From the NCBI GenBank assembly GCA_023460975.1, contig JAEWOG010000024.1, forward strand, positions 1-10,628: DNA of 10,628 bases. The letters run 5' to 3'. This DNA comes from Actinomycetes bacterium. GTDB taxonomy: Bacteria; Actinomycetota; Actinomycetes; Propionibacteriales; Nocardioidaceae. A program made the translations under genes and the position numbers. Positions 1 to 7,144 of the stretch are shown piece by piece. The first letter of the stretch is position 1. Each line of letters opens with the position of its first letter. Under the pieces are notes generated by a model, which was not told the origin of the DNA, did no database searches, and saw only the letters and a list, made by a program, of their open reading frames with translations.

Positions 1-2364
1 CCCCCGGTGGATCCGGCCCCGTGGCCCGCGCCAGCGGCACCGGGCCCCGCACCGGCACCGGGCCCCGTCGGCAACGTGCGTCCCCCCGGCTGGCCCGGGG
101 CAGCCATGCCACCGCCTGCCCCGGCACCTGCCCCGGCACCTGCGCCGACGCCTCCCGGCGAGGCGACGGGCCTGGGCCTCGGGCTGGTCCCGAAGATCCT
201 GCTCGGACTGGGTGGGCTGTGTCTGCTCGTGGGGGCGATCACCTTCCTGGCGATGGCCTGGGACACCCTCGGCGTCGGTGGTCGCACCCTCACCCTGGTC
301 GCCTTCACGCTTGCGGCTGGCGCCGGGGCGGCGGAGCTGGGACGACGCCGCCTGCGCATCGGGGCGGAGTCGTTGACGGTGGTGGCGCTCGGCCTGCTGA
401 GCCTGGACATCGTCGGCGCGGGCGTCGCCGGATGGTTCGGCGACCTCAGCGACGCCACCATCACGGCTCTTGCTGGCGGCGTCACGGCCGCCGCCTCCTC
501 GGTGGTGCTCGCCGCCACCAGCGTCGGACAGCGTCGTCCGCTGATCGCAGGTCAGGTGGTGGCCTTCGTGAGCCTGCACGTGGCAGGGGTCGGACTGCAG
601 TTCGCCGTCGAGTCCGGTTGGGCCTGGACCTTGGGTGCAGCAACTGCCTCGTTCATCCTGCTCGGGATGCTGGGTCGGCTCCGGGCGATCCCGGGCGCGG
701 TCTGGGCTGGCGTGCTCGGCGCCTGCACCTGGTGGCTGGCGCTGTTCGTCTACGCCATCGGACGCGTCCTGGTCAGCGACTCGCTCGACCTGGCCACCCT
801 CGTCGGCGAGGGCCACGCCGGACCGCTGCTGCTCGCGGCCGCGATGCTTCCCCTCCTCGCTCTGCCCGCCAAGCCGACCGCCTCGGTGATGGGCGCCGCC
901 ACGGGCGCCTCGGCGCTCCTGGTCACGTGGACGCTCCTCCTTCCCGCCGGCGACGAGCGGGATCTGATCCGAGTGGTGGCCGTGAGCGGGGCGGTGCTGG
1001 CGTGGACCTCGGCAGTCGCGATGGCCCGCGGCCAGTTCGCCACGTGGGCGACTCGCGTCGCCGCACTCGGGCTCTGGCCGCTCGCAGCGGTCCTGACGGC
1101 TGTCGCGATCGGGCGGGCCTGGATTGGCCTGTGGTCGGATCCGGACCTCTTCTCCAGCTCGGCCATGGCGCTCACGCAGCCTCCGGCCGGGTTCGACAGC
1201 CCCCTGCTCACCCTCCTCCTCACGGTGGCGGTCGGCGCCCTGCCCGCACTCGTGGCTCGCTCGGCGTTCGGCTGGACCGTACGGGACACGCTGCTGCGCA
1301 CGGGGCCACTGCTGTCGCTCGGCATCGTCGTCACCGTCGCCCAGTACGAGGTGCCGCTCCTCGTCGTCCTGCTGGTGGGACTGCTCCTGCAGGCTGCATG
1401 GACTGGCGTGGGCCTGCTCCGCGGTCACGCCTGGATGGCCGCGCTCACCGCGCCCGTCGCGTTCGCGAGCCTCGTCGCCGCGGTGCCCAGCGACGTGTCG
1501 GCCACCGTGCTGTTCACGACCTGGGCCGTCCTTGCCGGGCTGACGGCACGCTTCGGGCGCGGAGGGGCGGCGACGTGGGCGTTCCTCGCCCTCCCCGTTC
1601 ACGCCGCGCTCGCCGTGTGGTCCTTGGCCGCCGTGGTCGACGCACCCACCGGCGCCGTGCCGCTCGTGGTGCTGCTCGTCGTGGCCCCGCTGCCGCTCGT
1701 CAAGCCCGAGCTCGACCGTGAGGTCGTGGCAATGGGCGTGTTCGGGGTCAGTGCCTTGGGCTCGTTGACCGTCGTCGACAACCCGATGTCGTGGCTGGCA
1801 GCCCACCTGGTCGGCCTTGCCATCGTCTGCGCCGCCAGCGCCCTGCTGCACGAGACGCGGCGTTCGCTGGCATGGGTCGGCGGCGTGTGCCTCGCTCTGG
1901 CGGCCTGGTTGCGCATGGCCGACCTGGGCGTGGACACCGTGGAGGCGTACACGCTGCCGGCCGCGCTCGTCCTGCTCGTGCTCGGCGGCGAGCTGATGCG
2001 CCGCAACCCGGGCATCTCCAGCGTCGCTGGGCTTCTGGTGGGTCTGCTGCTGGCCACCCTCCCCTCGCTGGTGATCGTGCTCGGCACCTCCGGTTCGATG
2101 GGCTGGCGCGGCGGGCTGCTCGCCACCGCCTGCTTGGCGATGGTGGTCTCCGGCGTCTGGCTGCGCCTGAGCACCCCGCTCGTCGTCGGGGCCACCATCG
2201 GGGTGATCCTCGCGATGTGGGTGCTGGGACCGGTGGCCAGCGACCTGCCCACCTTCATCTGGCTGGGCACTGCGGGGGTCCTGCTCACGGTCATGGGCAT
2301 CACGTGGGAGGCCCGACTGGCCAACCTGCGGGCCACGGGCGCGTACCTGGCCCGCCTGCGCTGA
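1..2364 (+). CDS. Large Pro/Ala-rich multi-spanning integral membrane protein (5'-partial)
   Basis: The reading frame is open to the left window edge (codons CCC CCG precede the GTG at 7), so the true start probably lies upstream. Counting from that GTG, residues 1-50 are a low-complexity linker of Pro, Ala and Gly with an APAP run. About 20 or more hydrophobic segments follow to the C-terminus, the first near residues 64-85. Short basic loops such as GRRRLR separate some of them. There are no obvious catalytic motifs, ATP-binding sites or large soluble domains. It resembles the long actinobacterial membrane proteins of unknown function that have a soluble N-terminal region, a Pro-rich linker and many helices; a DUF2157-like relation is possible but not shown. 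The next gene starts 32 bp downstream on the same strand, so the two may be co-transcribed. That it is a membrane protein is secure; its function is unknown. Confidence 0.8.
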   Translation, partial: PPVDPAPWPAPAAPGPAPAPGPVGNVRPPGWPGAAMPPPAPAPAPAPAPTPPGEATGLGLGLVPKILLGLGGLCLLVGAITFLAMAWDTLGVGGRTLTLVAFTLAAGAGAAELGRRRLRIGAESLTVVALGLLSLDIVGAGVAGWFGDLSDATITALAGGVTAAASSVVLAATSVGQRRPLIAGQVVAFVSLHVAGVGLQFAVESGWAWTLGAATASFILLGMLGRLRAIPGAVWAGVLGACTWWLALFVYAIGRVLVSDSLDLATLVGEGHAGPLLLAAAMLPLLALPAKPTASVMGAATGASALLVTWTLLLPAGDERDLIRVVAVSGAVLAWTSAVAMARGQFATWATRVAALGLWPLAAVLTAVAIGRAWIGLWSDPDLFSSSAMALTQPPAGFDSPLLTLLLTVAVGALPALVARSAFGWTVRDTLLRTGPLLSLGIVVTVAQYEVPLLVVLLVGLLLQAAWTGVGLLRGHAWMAALTAPVAFASLVAAVPSDVSATVLFTTWAVLAGLTARFGRGGAATWAFLALPVHAALAVWSLAAVVDAPTGAVPLVVLLVVAPLPLVKPELDREVVAMGVFGVSALGSLTVVDNPMSWLAAHLVGLAIVCAASALLHETRRSLAWVGGVCLALAAWLRMADLGVDTVEAYTLPAALVLLVLGGELMRRNPGISSVAGLLVGLLLATLPSLVIVLGTSGSMGWRGGLLATACLAMVVSGVWLRLSTPLVVGATIGVILAMWVLGPVASDLPTFIWLGTAGVLLTVMGITWEARLANLRATGAYLARLR

Positions 2365-2396
2365 GGTCCGCGAGGGCGGTGCGGAAGGATGGAGGA

Positions 2397-3812
2397 ATGA
2401 GCCCCTCCGGTCCTGCCGCGCCGCCCTCGGCTCCGTACGGAGGACTTCCCGGCCCCTTCACGCACGCAACCCGGCACCGGCCCGTCACCCCCCTCTCGGC
2501 GACGACTCGTACGGCCCTTCGGGTCGGCGAGTGGCAGCGGGCCGGGCGTCGGGCGCCGTACGGCACGATCATGGCCACGATGACCTCCGCCAGCGGCGAG
2601 GCACGAGTGGCGTGGCGTTCGCAGGGGACCGAGTTCGCCCTCATCCACACGGACGGCGCCGTTGCGTTGTCGGTCACTCGGGACGGTCACCGCACGCACC
2701 ACCGCAGCCGCCGATTCGCCCGGACCACGTCCCCCGACGCACTGGCGGTGAGCCTCACCGGGACACACCTCACCGGGTTCACACGCGAAGCCGGGGCGTG
2801 GGTGGCACGCGCCCGCGTCGATCTCAGCGACCTGGCCCCGGAGTTGGGCACTCGCGACGAGGGCTTCCTGAGCGCGCTCGAGGCGCACGCGAGCGGCGAG
2901 GTGCGAGACGCGCAGGTCGGTGGCTTCGGCCAACTGGGGCTGCGCGACGTACGGATCGTCACGACCGCGGACGGCAGTCCTGTGCGGTCGGGGTCGACGG
3001 TGTGGTTCAGCGCCACCTCGGCCGGGCCGGGCTTCTTCGACACCGCCCACACCAGCGTGTGGAGCCTGGACGTGTCCTCGTACGAGATCGCGCACACGGG
3101 CGACCTCTTCTTCCGTCGCCCCGACGTCGCGGGGGTGTACGGCGACCACGCCACCCACCTGGTGCGCGACGGCGCGGACTGGCTGGTCGCCACCAGCACC
3201 TGGGGCGACTTCACCGAACCCACCACCCGTGCGCAGCGACGCTCACCGTCGAGCCTGCGGGTGACGCTCGCGCGCACCCAGACGGACCCGCGGGTGGGCG
3301 AGCAGGTGCTGGACACCGTCGAACTGCCGTTGCCGCTCGATGCTGCCGGATCGGTCGGCGTGTGGGACCCGCACCTGGTCCGAGGCGAGGACGGCTGGTG
3401 GGTCGGGTACGTGAGCGCGGAGCGCTTCTTCCGCTTCCACCCCGTGCTGGCCCACGGGCCATCACTCGAGGACCTCACCTTGCGGGGAGCGGCCCTGGAG
3501 CTGCGGGCAGCGGAGGGCACGACGGTGCTGCCCACGCCTGAGGGACCCGTGGTGATCGCGAGCGAGGGCCGCGACGGCCCTGCACGGCACCGGCGCACCT
3601 ACCCAGTCCTCGACACCACGATGACGATCCGCGGTCGGCTCGACGCGCCGTACCCGACCAACATCCCGTGGCCGAGCCTCGTGCCCCCCGCGGAGGGCGA
3701 CGAGTGGTTGCTCGTCACCTTCAACGGCCGTCCCCGCGGCAGCAGGCTGCTGGGGTACGGCACCCACGGCGACCTGCTGATGCTGCGGGCAGGGGGCGGC
3801 CCGGCGACGTGA
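2397..3812 (+). CDS. Hypothetical protein with beta-propeller-like blade repeats
   Basis: 471 residues from the ATG at 2397. This start is chosen because AAGGA (2385-2389) lies 7 nt upstream and because it follows the previous stop by 32 bp; the frame is open further upstream, but that part is antisense-like shadow of the membrane gene. The N-terminus is Pro-rich and shows no signal peptide or membrane segment, so the protein is probably cytoplasmic. Three similar stretches are visible: HLVRDGADWLVATST (about 254-268), HLVRGEDGWWVGYVS (about 326-340) and SLVPPAEGDEWLLVTFN (about 427-443), with a possible fourth near 184-207. The pattern of His/Ser-Leu-Val, a charged turn, then an aromatic-rich strand recalls blades of GH43/GH32-type five-bladed propellers. 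I cannot confirm the acidic catalytic residues of those enzymes, so enzymatic activity is not claimed. It could be a binding protein. Function unknown; coding status strong. Confidence 0.8.
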   Translation: MSPSGPAAPPSAPYGGLPGPFTHATRHRPVTPLSATTRTALRVGEWQRAGRRAPYGTIMATMTSASGEARVAWRSQGTEFALIHTDGAVALSVTRDGHRTHHRSRRFARTTSPDALAVSLTGTHLTGFTREAGAWVARARVDLSDLAPELGTRDEGFLSALEAHASGEVRDAQVGGFGQLGLRDVRIVTTADGSPVRSGSTVWFSATSAGPGFFDTAHTSVWSLDVSSYEIAHTGDLFFRRPDVAGVYGDHATHLVRDGADWLVATSTWGDFTEPTTRAQRRSPSSLRVTLARTQTDPRVGEQVLDTVELPLPLDAAGSVGVWDPHLVRGEDGWWVGYVSAERFFRFHPVLAHGPSLEDLTLRGAALELRAAEGTTVLPTPEGPVVIASEGRDGPARHRRTYPVLDTTMTIRGRLDAPYPTNIPWPSLVPPAEGDEWLLVTFNGRPRGSRLLGYGTHGDLLMLRAGGGPAT

Positions 3813-3936
3813 TCGCGCCGCAGGGCTCGCCCCATCACCTCCGAAGGGCACGCCACGTCCGGGTGCGGATCACAGGCGCGCCTGACACCGCAGCGACGGG
3901 TACGTCGCCTGCAGTGTGGGTGGCAGAGACATGGAC

Positions 3937-3979
3937 TCCCGCGCCGAGGTCCGTCACACGACGGACGGGCGACGCGGGA
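3937..3979. terminator. Nested stem-loop between convergent genes, probable bidirectional terminator
   Basis: Inner stem GTCCGTC (3949-3955) pairs perfectly with GACGGAC (3960-3966) around an ACAC loop. An outer stem TCCCGCG (3937-3943) pairs perfectly with CGCGGGA (3973-3979). The structure lies in the 172-bp gap between the 3' ends of the propeller-like gene and DUF3073, where a shared terminator is expected. No T-run follows on either strand, which is common in high-GC actinobacteria. The rest of the gap (3813-3936) shows nothing else I can name. Confidence 0.55.
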
Positions 3980-3984
3980 TCACG

Positions 3985-4167
3985 TCATCGGCCGGGATCG
4001 GAGGAGTATTCCGACCAGTCGTCGTAGTCGTCCGACTCGACCTGGTCCGTGGATGAATTCTCGCCATGCAGCTCTCGCGCCAGCGCCCCGAAGTCCGTCT
4101 CGTGAGTGCGGTACTTCAGGTCGCGTGCGACCTTCGTCTGCTTAGCCTTCGCTCGGCCGCGCCCCAT
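3985..4167 (-). CDS. DUF3073 family small protein
   Basis: 60 residues, complete. The N-terminus MGRGRAKAKQTKVARDLKY is the conserved basic signature of the DUF3073 family found across Actinobacteria. The second half is strongly acidic and Ser/Asp/Tyr-rich (SDDYDDWSEYSSDPGR), which suggests a flexible tail. The start is well supported: an AAGGGGGT Shine-Dalgarno sequence (complement of 4176-4183) lies 8 nt before the ATG. The family has no established biochemical function. Its place downstream of purM on the same strand is a recurring actinobacterial arrangement, from general knowledge. A 213-bp gap full of inverted repeats separates it from purM, so it may have its own promoter or be regulated by read-through. 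Confidence 0.9.
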   Translation of the reverse strand: MGRGRAKAKQTKVARDLKYRTHETDFGALARELHGENSSTDQVESDDYDDWSEYSSDPGR

Positions 4168-4247
4168 AGGGTCCGACCCCCTTGCACACTTGGCCGGGGC
4201 TCACGTCGCCCCTGGTCCTCAAGAGGCTCGTTGCTCCCGGTCTGATC

Positions 4248-4310
4248 GGTCACATACTCGTAAGGCCAACCGTACCTGAGTGCTGGTTGTTCCTGCACAC
4301 CCATGTGACC
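4248..4310 (-). promoter_or_regulatory. Nested inverted repeats in the DUF3073 upstream region
   Basis: GGTCACAT (4248-4255) is the exact reverse complement of ATGTGACC (4303-4310). Inside this pair, CAACC (4267-4271) pairs with GGTTG (4285-4289). The element lies 81 to 143 bases upstream of the DUF3073 start, and so could be part of its leader RNA or a spaced operator. I see no convincing paired -35/-10 promoter here. That it is functional is inferred only from perfect pairing and position. Confidence 0.35.
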
Positions 4311-4334
4311 AAATCGAGAGGTGTGTGTCGATTT
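4311..4334. repeat. Seven-base inverted repeat AAATCGA/TCGATTT
   Basis: AAATCGA (4311-4317) and TCGATTT (4328-4334) form a perfect 7-bp inverted repeat with a 10-nt spacer. The arms are unusually AT-rich for this window and abut the ATGTGACC arm of the neighbouring repeat. It could be a dimeric regulator site upstream of DUF3073 or a second hairpin after purM. Confidence 0.35.
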
Positions 4335-4340
4335 ACGCAC

Positions 4341-4365
4341 TCTGGGCGTTCGAAAAGAGCCCAGA
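4341..4365 (-). terminator. Stem-loop downstream of purM, possible terminator
   Basis: TCTGGGC (4341-4347) pairs perfectly with GCCCAGA (4359-4365) around an 11-nt loop. It lies 16 nt after the purM stop on the minus strand, a normal place for an intrinsic terminator or attenuator of the purF-purM transcript. No T-run follows on the minus strand, so efficiency is uncertain, and read-through into DUF3073 is possible. Confidence 0.45.
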
Positions 4366-4380
4366 AAGCGGCGCGGGAGC

Positions 4381-5457
4381 TCACCAACCGGGGTGCTGGC
4401 CCTCCAGCGTCACCGTTCCGCCCGCCTCGCTGTCCTCGCGCACCTCGCCGGCGACCCACGCGCGAATGCCGTGGCCAGCCAGCACCTCGATCGCAGCATC
4501 CACGTCGTCGGGCGCGGTGAGCGAGACCATGCCGACGCCGCAGTTGAGCGTCGCCTCGAGGTCGAGCTGCGGAACGTTCCCGACCTTGCGGACGACGTCG
4601 AAGATCGGCTGCGGAATCCACGTGGCGCGGTCCAGGCGCGCCGAGAGGTGGGAGGGCATGACCCGCTCGAGGTTGGCTGCCAGCCCGCCACCGGTGACGT
4701 GGGACATCGCGTGGGTGGCCGTACGCGCCGCCAGGTCGAGGCAGGCCTTCGCGTAGATCCTGGTGGGCTCCAACAACTCCTCGCCGAGCGTGCGCCCGAG
4801 CTCCGCGACATCCCGGTCGAGCTCCCACCCTGCCGTGTTCAGCAGGACGTGGCGCACCAGCGAGTAGCCGTTGGAGTGCAGGCCAGAGGCCTCCATCGCG
4901 ATCACGACGTCACCGGGCCGTACGCGCTCGGCGCCCAGCAGTGCATCCGCCTCCACGACGCCGGTCGTCGCACCGGCCACGTCGTACTCGTCGGGGTGCA
5001 GCAGGCCCGGGTGCTCGGCGGTCTCGCCCCCCACCAGCGCCGTGCCCGCCACGACGCAGGCATCAGCGATGCCCTGGACGATCGCGGCGATGCGCTCGGG
5101 AACGACCTTCCCGCAGGCGATGTAGTCGGTCATGAAGAGCGGCTCGGCACCGCACACCACCAGGTCGTCGACGACCATGCCGACGAGGTCAAATCCAATC
5201 GTGTGGTGGACGTCCATCTTCTGAGCAATGGCGACCTTGGTGCCCACGCCGTCGGTGGAGGTGGCCAGCAGCGGGCGCTTGAACCGGGTCAGCGCCGAGG
5301 CGTCGAAGAGGCCGGCGAACCCACCCAGACCGCCCATCATCTCGGGGCGGCGGGCCTTCTCGACGGAGGCCTTCATCAGCTCGATGGCGCGGTCGGCCGC
5401 CTCGATGTCGACACCCGCCGCCGCGTACGCGTTGGGGGTGGGGCTCTGCTCGGTCAC
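4381..5457 (-). CDS. purM: Phosphoribosylformylglycinamidine cyclo-ligase (AIR synthetase)
   Basis: 358 residues from the GTG at 5457, a normal length for PurM. The enzyme catalyses the ATP-dependent ring closure of FGAM to aminoimidazole ribonucleotide in cytoplasmic de novo purine synthesis. Family landmarks are present in order: STDGVGTK (67-74), the GFDLVGMVVDDLVVCGAEP segment (88-106), ALVGGETAEHPG (140-151), EASGLHSNGYSLVR (189-202) and HVTGGGLAANLERVMP (253-268). The GTG is chosen because conserved sequence (YAAAGVDI) begins 10 residues later and GAGGAG (complement of 5462-5467) lies 4 nt upstream; the frame extends to 5640, but that part overlaps purF. It follows purF by 43 bp on the same strand, so a purF-purM operon is likely. 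No damage or missing motif is seen. Confidence 0.97.
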   Translation of the reverse strand: MTEQSPTPNAYAAAGVDIEAADRAIELMKASVEKARRPEMMGGLGGFAGLFDASALTRFKRPLLATSTDGVGTKVAIAQKMDVHHTIGFDLVGMVVDDLVVCGAEPLFMTDYIACGKVVPERIAAIVQGIADACVVAGTALVGGETAEHPGLLHPDEYDVAGATTGVVEADALLGAERVRPGDVVIAMEASGLHSNGYSLVRHVLLNTAGWELDRDVAELGRTLGEELLEPTRIYAKACLDLAARTATHAMSHVTGGGLAANLERVMPSHLSARLDRATWIPQPIFDVVRKVGNVPQLDLEATLNCGVGMVSLTAPDDVDAAIEVLAGHGIRAWVAGEVREDSEAGGTVTLEGQHPGW

Positions 5458-5500
5458 GGCTCTCCTCGGAGGGTGGTCGGGGGTCGTGGAACGGTTCGGT

Positions 5501-7063
5501 TCAGGGGCGCTCGAGCGCGTCACCGGCGCCACCGCCGGCGAGGGAGGCGGCCAGGCCGTCGACGTCGGTGACGCTGGGCACCGTCTCCAGCAGCGACTTG
5601 CCCAGACGTTCGGGATCGGGCAACTCGACCGGGTAGACACCGTCGAAGCACGCCCGGCACAGGTCGGGCTTGGCCACGTTGGTCGCCTCGACGAGGTCGT
5701 CGAGATCGATGTAGCCGAGAGAGTCCGCGTCGATCGAGCGGCAGATCTCCTCGGTCGACAGGCCGTTGGCGATCAGCTCGGCGCGGGTCGCGAAGTCGAT
5801 GCCGTAGAAGCAGGGCCACTTCACCGGCGGCGAGGAGATGCGTACATGCACCTCCCGGGCTCCTGCCTCGCGCAGCATGCGTACGAGCGCGCGCTGGGTG
5901 TTGCCCCGCACGATCGAGTCGTCGACCACCACCAGGCGCTTGCCCTCGATGACGTCGCGCAGCGGGTTCAGCTTGAGCCGGATCCCGAGCTGGCGGATGG
6001 TCTGGGACGGCTGGATGAAGGTCCGCCCGACGTAGGAGTTCTTGACCAACCCGGTGCCGTACGGGATGCCGGAGGCCTCCGCATAACCGATCGCGCTGGG
6101 AGTGCCCGACTCGGGCACCGGGATCACCAGGTCGGCGTCCGCGGGGAACGCCTTGGCCAGCCGGCGACCGATCTCCACGCGCACGCTGTGGACCCGCTGA
6201 CCGGAGATCAGGGTGTCGGGACGCGCGAGGTAGACGAACTCGAACAGGCAGCCCTTCGGGGCGGCCTCGGCGAAGTGCGAGGTGCGCAGCCCGTCGGCGT
6301 CGATCGAGACCATCTCACCCGGCTCGATCTCACGGATGAACGAGGCGCCCACGATGTCCAGGGCCGCCGTCTCCGACGCCACGACCCAGCCTCGCTCCAG
6401 ACGACCGAGCACCAGGGGGCGGATGCCCTGCGGGTCGCGGGCCGCGTACAGCGTGTGCTCGTCCATCCAGATGAACGAGAACGCTCCCTTGATCTGCGGC
6501 AGCAGGTCGCGCGCCCGCTCCTCGACCGTCTGGTCGGGGTGGTGGGCCAGCAGCTGGGTCACCACGGACGTGTCGTTGCTCGCCGAGGGCATGCGGACGC
6601 CGAGGTCGAGCTGGCCGGCCTCGCGGTCGACGAGCATCTCGGCGAGGTCGGCGGTGTTCGTCAGGTTGCCGTTGTGGGCCAGCGCGATCGAGCCACTCTC
6701 GGTGGGGTGGAACGTCGGCTGGGCGTTGTGCCACGTGGAGGCGCCCGTGGTCGAGTAGCGGCAATGCCCCACGGCCAGGTGGCCCTTGAGGGATGCCAGC
6801 GTCGACTCGTCGAAGACCTGCGAGACCAGACCCATGTCCTTGTAGACGAGGATCTGGCGGCCGTTGGACACGGCGATGCCCGCAGACTCCTGACCACGGT
6901 GCTGCAACGCGTACAGCCCGTAGTAGGTCAGTTTGGCGACGTCCTCGCCGGGCGCCCAGACACCAAAGACACCGCAGGCATCCTGCGGGCCCTGATCCTG
7001 GGGGTCGAGTGCTGCGGTGAGACGACCATCGCCGCCCTTACGCCTGTTCACTTCCTCCGGCAC
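5501..7063 (-). CDS. purF: Amidophosphoribosyltransferase (glutamine PRPP amidotransferase)
   Basis: 520 residues from the GTG at 7063. It catalyses the committed step of de novo purine synthesis, PRPP plus glutamine to phosphoribosylamine. The N-terminal Ntn glutaminase domain starts at Cys30 (ACGVFGVW) after a propeptide that must be cleaved to free the nucleophile; LQHRGQESAGI (53-63) and HNGNLTN (130-136) follow. The C-terminal domain has the PRPP loop VVVDDSIVRGNT (378-389). Cys272, Cys418, Cys469 and Cys472 match the four ligands of the [4Fe-4S] cluster in the Bacillus-type enzyme, so this is the oxygen-labile cluster form. The start is uncertain: GTG 7063 follows a TAGACT -10 box by 7 nt (leaderless option), while GTG 7051 has GGAGG only 2 nt upstream. 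purM follows 43 bp downstream. Immediately upstream is an unusual repeat array. Confidence 0.97.
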   Translation of the reverse strand: MPEEVNRRKGGDGRLTAALDPQDQGPQDACGVFGVWAPGEDVAKLTYYGLYALQHRGQESAGIAVSNGRQILVYKDMGLVSQVFDESTLASLKGHLAVGHCRYSTTGASTWHNAQPTFHPTESGSIALAHNGNLTNTADLAEMLVDREAGQLDLGVRMPSASNDTSVVTQLLAHHPDQTVEERARDLLPQIKGAFSFIWMDEHTLYAARDPQGIRPLVLGRLERGWVVASETAALDIVGASFIREIEPGEMVSIDADGLRTSHFAEAAPKGCLFEFVYLARPDTLISGQRVHSVRVEIGRRLAKAFPADADLVIPVPESGTPSAIGYAEASGIPYGTGLVKNSYVGRTFIQPSQTIRQLGIRLKLNPLRDVIEGKRLVVVDDSIVRGNTQRALVRMLREAGAREVHVRISSPPVKWPCFYGIDFATRAELIANGLSTEEICRSIDADSLGYIDLDDLVEATNVAKPDLCRACFDGVYPVELPDPERLGKSLLETVPSVTDVDGLAASLAGGGAGDALERP

Positions 7064-7070
7064 GCCAACA

Positions 7071-7076
7071 AGTCTA
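7071..7076 (-). promoter_or_regulatory. Candidate -10 box of purF (TAGACT), leaderless arrangement
   Basis: On the minus strand TAGACT is followed by 7 nt and then GTG at 7063, which would place transcription start at or next to the start codon. No good -35 is seen. Just upstream on the minus strand is a 5-bp hairpin CGTGC-TTCG-GCACG (7077-7090) with a C(UUCG)G tetraloop; if transcription starts further upstream, that hairpin would be in the leader RNA. A TAnnnT -10 and leaderless transcripts are well known in Actinobacteria; assignment here is by pattern only. Confidence 0.45.
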
Positions 7077-7144
7077 CGTGCCGAAGCACGGTGGCAGTGC
7101 CGCGCTCCGGCAGGCGGGCGGTGACCCACGACACGTCGCGGCGT

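Noticed and set aside
1599..3158. A 519-codon minus-strand frame across the membrane and propeller-like genes
   Set aside because: It spans the boundary of two better-supported + strand genes and shows no recognisable motif.
4182..4380. A tRNA or small protein gene in the purM-DUF3073 gap
   Set aside because: No cloverleaf with a GTTCRA-type T arm could be built. The short open frames lack ribosome binding sites and run into purM antisense sequence.
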